Under the pieces are notes generated by a model. That model ran no database searches. It worked only from the letters and a program-made list of their open reading frames with translations, and had not been told where the DNA came from. Positions 1 through 8,679 of a DNA stretch of 64,000 nt are shown here, piece by piece; position 1 is the stretch's first letter; each line of letters starts with the position of its first letter. The DNA is from an uncultured Dehalococcoidia bacterium (lineage in GTDB: Bacteria; Chloroflexota; Dehalococcoidia; Lucifugimonadales; UBA3495): assembly GCA_958296445.1 (NCBI GenBank), contig OY282565.1:2249570-2313569 (forward strand), given 5' to 3'. The translations under genes were made by a program, and so were the position numbers.

Positions 1-1
1 C

Positions 2-1180
2 GCGCCCGACCCGGCCCTTGGCGACTTCGACGGCAACGTCACTCTGGACGCCCTCCAGAAACACAGCTACGTCTTCGAGTCGGCCTACTATCAGACGGTG
101 CTGGAACGGGCCAACCTAGAGAACCCGACGCCGCTGGTGAGCGAGGGGCAGACTTTCGAGATACAGTACGCCTGCATCAACCGCGCCCTGCTGTGGTGTG
201 CGCTGAAAGACAAATATATGTTCCCCCGGGTGCTGGAGCGCACCAACGGGCAACTCAGGCTGGTGACCACATCCTTCCCGGAGCTGGGCATCGCCGGCCC
301 CGACGTTCATAGCCTAGTAGCCGATGGCACGCTGGCAATGGCCGACATCGCGCAGTACATCGCCGGGGCCTTTCCGTCCATCGAAATCGGCAGCCTGTTC
401 GGGATTTACCCAGACCTCGAATACAACTACATCGCAATGGCCAACGTCACTCCGGAATTGCGCGACCTAGCGGTGGAGTCCACCGAGGGAGGCCAGTACA
501 TCACCCTGAACTGGCATTCCGGCAACAACGTATTCTTTTTCAGCAAGGAACCGCTGGACACCGTGGAAGCCTGGAAAAACAAGAAAATTCGGACGCCCAC
601 CGCGGCAATGTCAAGCTGGCTGCGGGGTATGGAAGCCGACCCTCAATTTATGGCCTTCACCGAGGTATACACCGCTCTGGAGCGGGGCGTCATTGACGCG
701 GCTATGACCGGCGCCGACGCCGCCTTCGGCCAGCGCTGGTACGAAGTGGCCGAATATATGAACGGCCCGGTCATCAACTGGGACAATTCCGCCGTAGTGA
801 TGAACAATGAGCAATGGGCCAAACTTCCCGAAGACCTACAGAAAATCCTGCTGGAGGAAGCGGCTATCAACGAACTGGAAGAGCTGCGGACGGCCACCAT
901 ACAGCACGAAATGGGCGTACTGAAGAACACCGATGCGGGCCTGGAATACCGGGAGTTTTCCCCTGAGATGCAGGAATACGCCTTCCGAAACGCGGTGCTG
1001 GGCGCGCTGATGCCCGGCTGGGTCGAGCGGGTCGGCGGCCCGGAGCAGCCCGTAATAAGCATTTTCAACGAAAAGGTAGGCGCCATCGTGGGCGTGAAAA
1101 TCAACCCCGACGGCACAGTAGTGGAAACGCCCAAAACCCTGCCGCTGGACAGCTTCAAAGCCCCGCAGTACGCAAAATAA
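2..1180 (+). CDS. TRAP transporter substrate-binding protein, DctP family (5' end cut by window)
   Basis: The frame is open to the left edge, so the first residues and any signal peptide lie outside the window; 392 residues are visible. The protein looks like a DctP-type periplasmic solute receptor that hands carboxylate-like ligands to a TRAP small/large permease pair. Seen directly: the order FPRVLERTNGQL, PELGI, a GTLAMADIAQYI segment, then SKEPLDTVEAWKNKKIRTP and the C-lobe WAKLPEDLQKILLEEA, which match the DctP fold. No DctQ or DctM gene follows within the window; they may lie upstream. The ligand cannot be told from sequence. The gene ends just before a tandem repeat array and the 3' end of an opposing gene. 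Confidence 0.8.
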   Translation, partial: APDPALGDFDGNVTLDALQKHSYVFESAYYQTVLERANLENPTPLVSEGQTFEIQYACINRALLWCALKDKYMFPRVLERTNGQLRLVTTSFPELGIAGPDVHSLVADGTLAMADIAQYIAGAFPSIEIGSLFGIYPDLEYNYIAMANVTPELRDLAVESTEGGQYITLNWHSGNNVFFFSKEPLDTVEAWKNKKIRTPTAAMSSWLRGMEADPQFMAFTEVYTALERGVIDAAMTGADAAFGQRWYEVAEYMNGPVINWDNSAVVMNNEQWAKLPEDLQKILLEEAAINELEELRTATIQHEMGVLKNTDAGLEYREFSPEMQEYAFRNAVLGALMPGWVERVGGPEQPVISIFNEKVGAIVGVKINPDGTVVETPKTLPLDSFKAPQYAK

Positions 1181-1200
1181 CCCCGGCGTCGCGGCCTGCG

Positions 1201-1647
1201 GGAGCCGTCTACTCCCGCAGGTGGATTATGGCGACATTCCGGCTGCCGGCCAGGGCGGCGATATGCTCCGGCGTAGTGTCCGCGATGACCGCCGCGCGGG
1301 TTGGGACGCCGGTAGCCTGACTCAGGGCCACAGCCCGTTGAGCCGCGCGGGAGCCGTCTACTCCCGCAGGTGGATTATGGCAACATTCCGGCTGCCGGCC
1401 AGAGCGGCGATATGCTCCGGCATAGTGTCCGCGATGACCGCCGCGCGGGCTGGGACGCCGGTAGCCCGACTCAGGGCCACGGCCCGTTGAGCCGCGCGGG
1501 AGCCGTCTACTCCCGCAGGTGGATTATGGCAACATTCCGGCTGCCGGCCAGGGCGGCGATATGCTCCGGCGCAGTGTCCGCGATGACCGCCGCGCGGGTT
1601 GGGACGCCGGTAGCCTGACTCAGGGCAACAGCCCGTTGAGCCGCGCG
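1201..1647. repeat. Three tandem copies of a 149-bp unit derived from a gene 3' end
   Basis: Units begin at 1201, 1350 and 1499 with the same GGAGCCGTCTACTCCCGCAG and are nearly identical. The third unit is the 3' end of the minus-strand gene at 1507-2403 and includes its stop. The two extra units hold the same C-terminal coding stretch and stop codon with a few residue changes (ADTAPEHI, ADTMPEHI, ADTTPEHI). The period is not a multiple of three, so the extra copies are not in frame with each other. They fill the roughly 320 bases between the DctP stop and this gene. Confidence 0.9.
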
Positions 1648-2403
1648 GGTTACATCCCTGTCTTCGGCAGTTATGGAGGCTTCGATAACGATATAGGCAG
1701 GCCCGTTATCAATCAGGATGATGTCGGAGTTAAGTATGTCCTCCAAATCTTCGTGGCTGACTTGACCGGCCCTGATAGCCTGCTGGGTTGTCCTAGCGAA
1801 ATCCGGTGACTCTCCGCTCTGCTGGGTGAAGGCGATGCGGGGCCGGTCGGCGCCAAGGCGGGCAACGACCAAATGTGGCGAGCGAGCGGCAGCCTTCCGC
1901 TCGTATTCTTTGCCCTGCAGATTACTCAGCCGTCCTAAAATGGTTCTCTGCACGTTTTCCATCCGGTCTTGACGGGTGTTCATTTGTTCGTACAGAACTT
2001 CCAGCCGTTCCACCCGGGTGTCTATCCGATATAATTGGGTTTGGATTTGTATCACGTAGGTTCGGAGCGCGGCCACTTCGCCGACGAGGGCATCTTGCCC
2101 GGCTTGCAGTGCTGAGATAGCGGCTTCGTGCTGGTCCAGGCGTTGTTCGTGCCTTTCGACTGTTTCGCTGAGCCTAGCCACCATTTCAATCAGATGCTGG
2201 ATGGCTTGGGTGCTGGTTTCTCCGAATTGGCGGAAGGCTTGAGACAGCTCCAATTGCTGTTCCATAACCTTCAGCATCAGTTCCTGGTTCTGCCGGATGA
2301 CGCTTGGCATATCGCCGAGGATGCGGTCACGCAGAGCGGCTTCCAGTTCAGGGTTGGCCGCCATTTCCGCAAGAATTTCTTCGACCCTGCTGGGGGTGGT
2401 CAT
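1507..2403 (-). CDS. Coiled-coil protein with C-terminal nuclease-like (PD-(D/E)XK/DUF3782-like) domain
   Basis: This protein has 298 residues. Residues 1-165 are rich in heptad-like Leu/Gln/Glu patterns (LEAALRDRILGDM, VERHEQRLDQHEAAISALQ, RIDTRVERLEVLYEQM) and should form a long coiled coil. Residues 165-298 contain GKEYERKAAARSPHL, DIILID and YIVIEASIT, a spacing of E, D and E-x-S that resembles the DUF3782 group of PD-(D/E)XK-like domains; that assignment is from memory of the family. ATG at 2403 is preceded by GGAG at 8 bases. The last 45 codons lie in the third copy of a 149-bp tandem repeat. No function is known for such proteins beyond a suspected DNA role. Confidence 0.7.
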   Translation of the reverse strand: MTTPSRVEEILAEMAANPELEAALRDRILGDMPSVIRQNQELMLKVMEQQLELSQAFRQFGETSTQAIQHLIEMVARLSETVERHEQRLDQHEAAISALQAGQDALVGEVAALRTYVIQIQTQLYRIDTRVERLEVLYEQMNTRQDRMENVQRTILGRLSNLQGKEYERKAAARSPHLVVARLGADRPRIAFTQQSGESPDFARTTQQAIRAGQVSHEDLEDILNSDIILIDNGPAYIVIEASITAEDRDVTRAAQRAVALSQATGVPTRAAVIADTAPEHIAALAGSRNVAIIHLRE

Positions 2404-2510
2404 AGGTATCTCCGGGTTAGACCAGTTCGCGTTACCCAGTCAGTTTATATCTTGTCGGCGCCGTCTGGCAACGAGAGACCATTATGAGGTTAGCTAATCC
2501 AAGGGCATTT

Positions 2511-2712
2511 TCACCGGAAAAATTTCGCCGCCGCCTCCGCGATTTTCCTGACACCTAGCCCTTGCCAACCCCGAATACGCCCCCTTAACATAATACCTGT
2601 GAATCCCAAACAACCGGCCAACCCGCAAACCGTCCCCAACCCGGACGCCAAGCCAAAATGGCAGGAAATGGTGCTAAATGGCGGGAAAATCGAAAAAATC
2701 CTGAAACCCCCG
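2511..2712. repeat. Diverged solitary copy of the long dispersed repeat
   Basis: This segment matches the units at 40.1-41.0 kb in order: CGCGATTTTCCTGACAC, CCCTTGCCAACCCCGAATAC, CTTAACATAATACCTG, AAACAACCGGCCAACCCGCA, then GCCAAGCCAAAATGGC and AAATCGAAAAAATCCTGAAA. It lies in the 587-base gene-free stretch 2404-2990. The rest of that stretch (about 2404-2510 and 2713-2980) shows no convincing gene. Confidence 0.8.
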
Positions 2713-2990
2713 GATGTGAACCGCCTATACGGGAACCCCAAGCCTTCCACCGCCGCGTTGACGCCTTCCACCGCAAATTGGCCCTGCTTCTGGCCGAGTA
2801 ATTATGCATCCGCTGGGCCACCCCCCCGGAAGGAGCGGGAATTTCGCAATCGTCTCAAGTTATGGAGTATTATGGGGCGGTATATGCCGTCCCTTTGCTC
2901 AAGGGACTACGCGGCCGGTTCAGCCCGCTGTCGCACACTCTGAGAGAAAGGCATCATTCGGTTCCCCAAACCGCAAACCCGGAGGCGATT

Positions 2991-4397
2991 ATGGACAAGT
3001 CCGAGCTTCCTTTCCTGTCGGCGTCGGAGCTTTCGCGGCTCATCGCCTCGCGCCAAGTTTCGCCCGTTGAAGCTACGGAAGCCTATCTGGAACGCATAGA
3101 CTCTCTGGATTTCAAGTTCAACGCCTACTTGACGGTCACCCGGCAGATGGCGATGGATGCGGCCAGGGACGCCGAGCGGGAAATCGCCGCCGGCCAGCAC
3201 CGGGGGCCGATGCACGGCGTGCCGGTGGCGGTGAAAGACCAGTTTCACAGCGCGGGCGTCCGCACTACGGGCGGTTCGCGTCTGCTGGCCGACTTTGTGC
3301 CGGACGAGGACGCCACCGTCATCGCCAATCTGAAACGCGCCGGAGCTATCCTGCTGGGCAAGACGAACCTGACCGAGTTCGCCATCACCGGCTTTTCGCA
3401 CCGCTTCAGCACGCCGCGAAACCCGTGGGATCTCAACGCCTACGCCGGCGGTTCCAGCAGCGGTTCGGGCGCCGCCACTAGCGCGCACCTCTGCGCCACT
3501 TCGCTGGGCGAAGATACCGGCGGCTCCATCCGCTTTCCCGCAACCTGGTGCGGCCTAGCCGGTTTGCGGCCCACTTGGGGGCTGGTCAGCCGCTACGGGG
3601 TTATGCGGGGCGTCTGGTCAATGGATACCGTCGGCCCCATCTCCCGCACAGTGGAAGACGCCGCCATCACCCTCGGCGCCATCGCAGGCCACGACCCCAA
3701 AGACGCCCACACCTCAACGAAACCCGTGCCGGATTACCGGGCCGCGCTCTCCGGCGGCATCGAGGGTTTGCGAATCGGCGTCGTTACCGAGCAGATGGAG
3801 TCCGAGCTGGTGGAACCCGACGTGCGCCGCGTCGTAGAGCGGGCCATAGGCGTGCTGGATGAACTGGGTGCTACAGTTGAGGAAGTGTCGCTGCCCCTAT
3901 CGGCCCTGGCCGGGGCGGTATCGGGAACTTTGCTGGCCGTGGAACCGGCCAACAACCATTCCGCCTGGATCAAAGAAAGCCTCAGCGAGTACGGCCACGA
4001 CGACCGGATATTGTTGCTCACCGGAAGCGTTATGCCTGCTCATTATTATTACAAGGCCCAGAAATTGCGCGAACTCATCCGGCGACAGGTAATCGAAACC
4101 CTGAGCCGCTATGACGCGCTGGTTTTCCCCACCGCCGGAAAGTCGGCGCAGCCCATCGAAGACGACCCGCCGGTAACCGGCAAGGACACCGCCTCGCGGC
4201 TGCCCTTCCTGTTCACCCGGCTGTTCAACCTAGCCAGTTGCCCGGCTATGTCGGTGCCTTGCGGCTTCGACGACCGCCGTATGCCCGTCGGCCTGCAAAT
4301 AGGGGGCCGCCCCTTTAGCGAAGAGACCCTGTTCCGAATCGGGCACGCCTACGAGCAGGCCGCCGGGTGGCACACTATGCGCCCCCCAGCCGCCTAG
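2991..4397 (+). CDS. Amidase signature family enzyme
   Basis: A 468-residue amidase-signature hydrolase, predicted to cleave a C-N amide bond by a Ser-cisSer-Lys triad. Visible catalytic residues are K82 in GVPVAVKDQF, S155 in AGGSSSGSGAA and nucleophile S179 in GEDTGGSIR. The frame is open further upstream, but ATG at 2991 has GGAGG at 2981 and the protein then starts at the usual distance from the Lys motif. It resembles GatA, but the genuine GatA lies at 25155 beside GatC. This one stands alone and is more likely a catabolic amidase or allophanate/indoleacetamide-type hydrolase; the substrate is unknown. Confidence 0.9.
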   Translation: MDKSELPFLSASELSRLIASRQVSPVEATEAYLERIDSLDFKFNAYLTVTRQMAMDAARDAEREIAAGQHRGPMHGVPVAVKDQFHSAGVRTTGGSRLLADFVPDEDATVIANLKRAGAILLGKTNLTEFAITGFSHRFSTPRNPWDLNAYAGGSSSGSGAATSAHLCATSLGEDTGGSIRFPATWCGLAGLRPTWGLVSRYGVMRGVWSMDTVGPISRTVEDAAITLGAIAGHDPKDAHTSTKPVPDYRAALSGGIEGLRIGVVTEQMESELVEPDVRRVVERAIGVLDELGATVEEVSLPLSALAGAVSGTLLAVEPANNHSAWIKESLSEYGHDDRILLLTGSVMPAHYYYKAQKLRELIRRQVIETLSRYDALVFPTAGKSAQPIEDDPPVTGKDTASRLPFLFTRLFNLASCPAMSVPCGFDDRRMPVGLQIGGRPFSEETLFRIGHAYEQAAGWHTMRPPAA

Positions 4398-4423
4398 CCC
4401 GCTCATTTAACAAGAAGCAAGAA

Positions 4424-4502
4424 AAGAGGAGCAAGGAGTGAGCGAAAACCGAAATCTCACTCCTCACTCCTCTAACCTCACTCCTCTAACCTCACTCCTA
4501 AC
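4424..4502. repeat. Short CTCACTCCTCTAAC tandem repeat with opposing GGAGTGAG arm
   Basis: GGAGCAAGGAGTGAG at about 4428-4442 faces CTCACTCCTCACTCCT from 4456, so RNA from either strand could fold into a long imperfect hairpin. A 14-base CTCACTCCTCTAAC-type unit is then repeated up to the Rieske stop. Its place between two convergent genes suggests a shared terminator, but there is no clear T-run. Confidence 0.5.
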
Positions 4503-5783
4503 CTATGCCGGGTACATCTGCTCCGCCAGCGCATCCTGCCAGACGGCGCTGTCGGGAAGGATGCTGTCTATGGCGCGAAGGCGGTAGTAGCTTTCGGACA
4601 GGCCGGGGGGGTCGCCGCCGTCGGAAACCGTTTCGGCAGCCCCGAGGAGCATCCGGCGGGCCACGACGATAGCCATATCGCTGGCGGCCAAGTTTTCCGT
4701 GCTGCGGTCTACGATGGCGCCCATGCTTTCCTGAACCGCCTGATCCTGGGTATTGATGCCTTGGATGCCGGTAAAGGTTTCGTACTTCTGAACTTGGCGG
4801 TCAATCATCCAGTCGTTATCGCGGTTGCGGATGGCCCGGTAGTCGGCGTCCAGGTCATCGGGGCCGCGGCCCAACTGCCGCTCCAAGTCGTGGTCGGCCT
4901 CCGACAGCGGTTCCTCGCCATAGCTGTACATCCAGTTGAACACCATGGAATTTTCGTCATCCACCGGCACCCAGCAGTGACCGGCGATAAGGGTGCGGGG
5001 TTTCCCGCCGTACAGCCCGAATTGGGACGGGCGCATCTGGTGGAAGGGCAGCACGAAGTGGTAGGCGCGGATGAAGTTCTCGCCTTGCCCGTCCAAGGCG
5101 CGGATACCGGCGTAGCGATAGCCGTAGTCGGTGCGGTCAACTTCCACCTTGGGGGCCTTGCCGGTGACAAAATCAGTGTCCACGCCGATGCCGGGGCGGG
5201 TGGTGTTTTTCGTGATGCGGCGGTGCAGAATAGGGGCATGGGCCGTGTCTATGCCGCCCTCCAGCGCCTGCACCCAGTTGCATTCCTGCCGGTTCTTGGT
5301 AATCAGCCGGTGGCTGTCGGGAACCTGAGTCCACTCAAAGCAGGGCAAAGGCGGGCGGCGGTCACCCGGCCCCATATAGGCCCAGACCACGCCGCCCATC
5401 TCCACTACCGGGTAGGATACGGCCTTGACCTTGGTATGATAATCGCTGCCTTCCGGCTCGTTCATCATATCCAGGCAGTTGCCAACGATGTCGAACTTCC
5501 AGCCGTGATAGACGCAGCGCAGGCCGCCCTCCTCGTTGCGCCCCAAGAACAGCGAAGTGCGCCGGTGGGGGCAAAATTCCTCCAGCAGCCCCAACCGGCC
5601 CTCGCTGTCGCGGAAAGCCACCAGATCCTCGCCCAGCAGCCGCAAGCGCACCGGCGGGCAGTCGGGTTCCGGCAGTTCGTCGGCCAGCAGGGCCGGCAGC
5701 CAGTAGCGGCGCAGCGTATCCCCCATAGGGGTGCCAGCGCCGACGCGAGTAAGCCTTTCGTTGTCCAGCCTCGATAGCGTCAT
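4503..5783 (-). CDS. Rieske [2Fe-2S] aromatic ring-hydroxylating oxygenase, large subunit (phthalate dioxygenase type)
   Basis: The protein has 426 residues. The N-terminal Rieske domain binds a 2Fe-2S cluster through C71, H73, C90 and H93 (CPHRRT then CVYHGW). The catalytic domain carries the mononuclear iron motif D179-x2-H182-x4-H187 (GGIDTAHAPILH). The C-terminal part with GINTQDQAVQESMG is typical of the phthalate 4,5-dioxygenase group. The enzyme would need a reductase, and none is encoded nearby. The frame is open upstream to 6014, but ATG at 5783 has a strong GGAGG 6 bases before it, so the longer start is rejected. It diverges from the gene at 6008. The aromatic substrate cannot be told. 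Confidence 0.9.
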   Translation of the reverse strand: MTLSRLDNERLTRVGAGTPMGDTLRRYWLPALLADELPEPDCPPVRLRLLGEDLVAFRDSEGRLGLLEEFCPHRRTSLFLGRNEEGGLRCVYHGWKFDIVGNCLDMMNEPEGSDYHTKVKAVSYPVVEMGGVVWAYMGPGDRRPPLPCFEWTQVPDSHRLITKNRQECNWVQALEGGIDTAHAPILHRRITKNTTRPGIGVDTDFVTGKAPKVEVDRTDYGYRYAGIRALDGQGENFIRAYHFVLPFHQMRPSQFGLYGGKPRTLIAGHCWVPVDDENSMVFNWMYSYGEEPLSEADHDLERQLGRGPDDLDADYRAIRNRDNDWMIDRQVQKYETFTGIQGINTQDQAVQESMGAIVDRSTENLAASDMAIVVARRMLLGAAETVSDGGDPPGLSESYYRLRAIDSILPDSAVWQDALAEQMYPA

Positions 5784-6007
5784 AAGTCGCCTCCTGCTTA
5801 ATATCGCCTGTCGCCTTTTCCGTACATCCAGCCCGGCGGCTCCGGCCTCGCCGGGGACGCTCGGCCTTTCGGCAACCTCCAGTGCTGCGCTGATTCTAGC
5901 GGGGCGCCGCGGCCCTGTCACCCCCACAAAATGGCAAGGGGCGTTGACAACGGCAGGCGGTATTCCTAGAATCTCAGAAACATCGCAATCCGGCAGGGCA
6001 ATAGTGG

Positions 6008-6709
6008 ATGACAACCGCTAAACAGTTGTACGCATTGCAGGAAGTAGACTTGGACTTGGATCGGGTGGGCCGCGCCCTCGCCGAGGCCGCAGAAGAGCTG
6101 AAAACCGAAATTTCCATCGGAAACCTAGAGGCCGCCCTTCAAGCCGAAGAGGAGCGGCTGAAGGATTTGGAAACCCGCCAGCACGACAACCGGATGGAAA
6201 CCGCAGTGCGCCGCGAGCGGTCGGAATCACTGGAAGCCCGGCTGTATGACGGTTCTATGGTCAACCCCCGTGACCTAGAATCCCTCCAGCAGGAAGCGGC
6301 CAACGTCCGAAACCTGCTGGAGCAGAACGAAGCGATGTCCCTAGAGCTTTCCATCCAGATCGAAGAATCCCAAACCCGGTGCGCCGATCTGTCCATCGAA
6401 CTTACCGGTGTCAAAGCACGCTGGGAAACCCGGCAAGACGAGCTGAACCGGATAGTCAGCAGGCTGCAGGCTGAACGCAGCGATTACGAAAAGCAACGGG
6501 CACTGCTGGCCGGACAGGTGGAGCAGGCCGCCCTGCAACGCTACGAAACGCTGCGCAAGTCCAAAGGGGGCCGCGCCGTCGCCAAGGTGGAGCGCGACCT
6601 GTGCCAGGGCTGCCGGATGTCCCTGCCCACCCAACTGCGCCAGCGGGTCAAGAGCGGCCGCCAAACCGTCAACTGTAGTAGCTGCGGCCGGATGCTGTTC
6701 GTGGAGTAG
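6008..6709 (+). CDS. COG1579 coiled-coil and C4 zinc-ribbon protein
   Basis: This 233-residue protein has a long Glu/Arg/Leu-rich coiled coil (residues about 5-175) and then a zinc ribbon with paired cysteines, CQGCRMSLP and CSSCGRMLFVE, at the extreme C-terminus. This layout is that of COG1579 (CT398/HP0958-like), a widespread family proposed to bind nucleic acid or act as a chaperone; the exact role here is unknown. ATG at 6008 is preceded by only a weak AGGG. A rho-independent terminator lies 38 bases after the stop. Confidence 0.85.
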   Translation: MTTAKQLYALQEVDLDLDRVGRALAEAAEELKTEISIGNLEAALQAEEERLKDLETRQHDNRMETAVRRERSESLEARLYDGSMVNPRDLESLQQEAANVRNLLEQNEAMSLELSIQIEESQTRCADLSIELTGVKARWETRQDELNRIVSRLQAERSDYEKQRALLAGQVEQAALQRYETLRKSKGGRAVAKVERDLCQGCRMSLPTQLRQRVKSGRQTVNCSSCGRMLFVE

Positions 6710-6747
6710 GCCGCTAAAGTAACTACGCTGCCATTGGACAACCTAAG

Positions 6748-6776
6748 AAACGGCGCCAAAGTTCAGGCGCCGTTTT
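6748..6776 (+). terminator. Rho-independent terminator
   Basis: A perfect 10-bp stem AAACGGCGCC / GGCGCCGTTT encloses an 8-base loop and runs into a T5 tract. It sits just after the COG1579 gene. Confidence 0.9.
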
Positions 6777-6864
6777 TCGCGGGCCTAAATTGCGGCCCTA
6801 AATTGTAGCAATGATATAATGGCCCGGTTCCGCCAACCCTCAACTTCCAGAACGCCAAAGGCAT

Positions 6865-6900
6865 AAGGAGGCCGCACCCCGCCCGTCGGCGGGCGTGCGG
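6865..6900 (+). promoter_or_regulatory. Strong Shine-Dalgarno separated from its start codon by a hairpin
   Basis: AAGGAGG (6865-6871) is followed at once by a GC-rich hairpin (CCGCA..CGCCCG, loop TCGG, CGGGCGTGCGG; 6872-6900), then 10 bases to the ATG at 6911. Linear spacing is 39 bases, too long for initiation. If the hairpin folds, the effective spacing becomes about 10. This looks like a structured translation start. Confidence 0.5.
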
Positions 6901-6910
6901 AACCCCGACT

Positions 6911-7543
6911 ATGACCACCGCCAAATCGCCCGCTATCGCGCCGGAGGCCGCCCCACCCTACCGGCTGGCCCTGAACATCCGCGCCATTGATCTGACCAAA
7001 GATCAGTTCCTCTGTCTATGCTCCGATAACGGTGACCTGCGACTGGAGCTTACGGCGGATGGGGAGTTGATTATTATGCCTCCTGCCGGTGGGGAAAGTG
7101 GATGGCAAGAGCACGAACTGGCCTTACAGGTAGGCATCTGGGCCAAGCAAGACGGCACTGGCCGCGTTTTCAGTCCGTCCGCAGGTTTTGACTTGCCCAA
7201 TGGCGCAGTACGCGCTCCCGATGTTTCTTGGATACTTCTATCCCGCTGGGAATCACTGAGCAAGGATGAGCAACGCACATTCAGCCCCATTTGCCCTGAT
7301 TTTGTTATTGAACTCCGCTCGCCATCGGACAGGCTGGGCGAAGCGCAAAGAAAGATGGCGGAATATCTGGAAAACGGCGTCCGGCTGGGCTGGCTCATAG
7401 ACCCGCAGAACAAACGAATATACGTATACCGCCCCGGCCAGCCCGTAGAGATTCTTGATGAGCCGGACACCATATCCGGCGACCCGGTGCTGCCGGGCTT
7501 CGCGCTGGACTTGAGCCCAATCTGGCAGGCCCGGCCAAGTTGA
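6911..7543 (+). CDS. Uma2 family PD-(D/E)XK-like nuclease
   Basis: A 210-residue member of the Uma2 (DUF820) restriction-endonuclease-like family, common in cyanobacteria and Chloroflexota. Motifs seen: APDVSWILLSRWE near residue 103, PDFVIELRSPSD near 128-139 and KMAEYLENGVRLGWLIDP soon after, which carry the expected Asp, Glu and Tyr positions. The cellular role of Uma2 proteins is not settled; many copies per genome are usual and a second lies at 9340. The ribosome binding site seems to act through a hairpin. It is the last gene before rnpB. Confidence 0.9.
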   Translation: MTTAKSPAIAPEAAPPYRLALNIRAIDLTKDQFLCLCSDNGDLRLELTADGELIIMPPAGGESGWQEHELALQVGIWAKQDGTGRVFSPSAGFDLPNGAVRAPDVSWILLSRWESLSKDEQRTFSPICPDFVIELRSPSDRLGEAQRKMAEYLENGVRLGWLIDPQNKRIYVYRPGQPVEILDEPDTISGDPVLPGFALDLSPIWQARPS

Positions 7544-7572
7544 CCGCCCCCGGCGCCTATGCTAGATTGACG

Positions 7573-8030
7573 GCGGAGGCCATGCGGGCCGGGTGACCGC
7601 CCCGTCTGTCCCGCGAGGGATGGGCCGGGGAGGAAAGTCCGGGCTCCTCCGGGCAGGGTGCTGGGTAACGCCCAGGCTTCCGCAATGGATTAGTCCGGCG
7701 CGGGGGACGGAAAGTGGCGCAGAAACATACCGCCCCGATGACTGTTCAGGGAATCGGGGCAAGGGTGAAATCGGGCGGTAAGAGCGCCCGGCCGTTGCGG
7801 CGACGCAGCGGCGGCCAAACCCCACTTGGAGCAAGGCCGAATAGAGGGACTATGAGCGCCCGGCTCGTCCCCGGGTTGGCTGCTTGACCACGGCGGCAAC
7901 GCTGTCCCGCTCCGCTGGCCCTGAGCCTGCGAGGGCGGGCCCCGACGCAAATCGGGGGGCTAGATAGATGGTCACCGCCCGATTCTTTCGGGACACAGAA
8001 CCCGGCTTACAGGCCCGCCGGGCCTCCCGC
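7573..8030 (+). ncRNA. rnpB: RNase P RNA, bacterial type A
   Basis: Catalytic RNA of RNase P, which matures tRNA 5' ends. Conserved landmarks occur in the right order: GGGAGGAAAGTCCGGGCTCC at about 7629, CAGGGTGCTGGGTAACGCCC, GCAGAAACATACCGCCC, GGGTGAAATCGGGCGGTAAG with AGAGCGCC, GGAGCAAGGCCGAATAG, GGGTTGGCTGCTTGA, and finally CACAGAACCCGGCTTACAGG. The ends were set by P1 pairing: GCGGAGGCC and GCGGGCC at the 5' side with GGCCCGC and GGCCTCCCGC at the 3' side. At about 458 bases it is slightly long. No promoter was identified with confidence. Open frames across it on both strands are chance. Confidence 0.95.
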
Positions 8031-8162
8031 TTCATCCCCCTCTTTGGGATAGCGCCATTCGTCCTGAGCCTGTCGCCCGCTCGTCTTGAGCTTGCCAAAT
8101 GATGACTTGCCAAATGATGAAATGACGAGCGGTTTAACCTACGCCCTTTTGGGGATTGCGCT

Positions 8163-8672
8163 ATGGCATACCCGGAAGACGCCTGCGCCGCCGTTATTCA
8201 AGGGCTGAACGGCGCGGGCATCGAATACTTCATCCACGTTCCCGACAGCTTCGGCGCCCCGGTCATTGCCCACTTTGAGGATGACCCCAACGTCCGCTCC
8301 TTTCCGGTAGCGCGCGAGGAAGAAGGCATCGGCATCGCTTCCGGTCTGGCCTTGACCGGCAAGCGGGGCGTGATGTTTTACCAAGACACCGGGCTGGGCA
8401 ACTCCATCGGTGCGCTGACCACCTACGCCATGGCCTACCACGCGCCGATGTTGCTGCTGGCGGTGCGGCGCGGCGGGTTCGGCGAGTACAACGCCGCCAA
8501 CTTCCAGTTCTCCGAGATGGCCGTCCAGATGGTTGAGACCATGCGCATCAAAGCCTTCGTGCTGGACTACCGGGTGCCGCTGGACGCTTGGCCCCGGGCC
8601 ATCTCCCAAGCCTTCGACTACGCCTTTATGACCAATCGCCCCATCGTGGTGTTTCTGAACCTGAAAGAGTGA
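8163..8672 (+). CDS. Thiamine-pyrophosphate decarboxylase alpha subunit (ComD/phosphonopyruvate decarboxylase type)
   Basis: This 169-residue protein corresponds to the pyrimidine-binding half of a TPP enzyme. It has the FPVAREEEGIGIASGLALTG segment with the Glu that activates TPP, and GVMFYQDTGLGNSIGALTTY, both typical of the alpha subunit of sulfopyruvate or phosphonopyruvate decarboxylases. The beta half follows after 7 bases, so the two should form one enzyme. The keto-acid substrate is not determinable; ComDE acts on sulfopyruvate in coenzyme M synthesis, but bacterial relatives do other jobs. A second alpha/beta pair lies at 31107-32234. Confidence 0.85.
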   Translation: MAYPEDACAAVIQGLNGAGIEYFIHVPDSFGAPVIAHFEDDPNVRSFPVAREEEGIGIASGLALTGKRGVMFYQDTGLGNSIGALTTYAMAYHAPMLLLAVRRGGFGEYNAANFQFSEMAVQMVETMRIKAFVLDYRVPLDAWPRAISQAFDYAFMTNRPIVVFLNLKE

Positions 8673-8679
8673 GCCGCCA

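Noticed and set aside
2991..4397. A second GatA
   Set aside because: It has the amidase triad but no GatC or GatB beside it, and a better GatA lies at 25155 next to gatC.
7562..8113. Open frames on both strands across 7.56-8.1 kb
   Set aside because: They lie over the RNase P RNA gene, whose conserved core and pairing explain the sequence.
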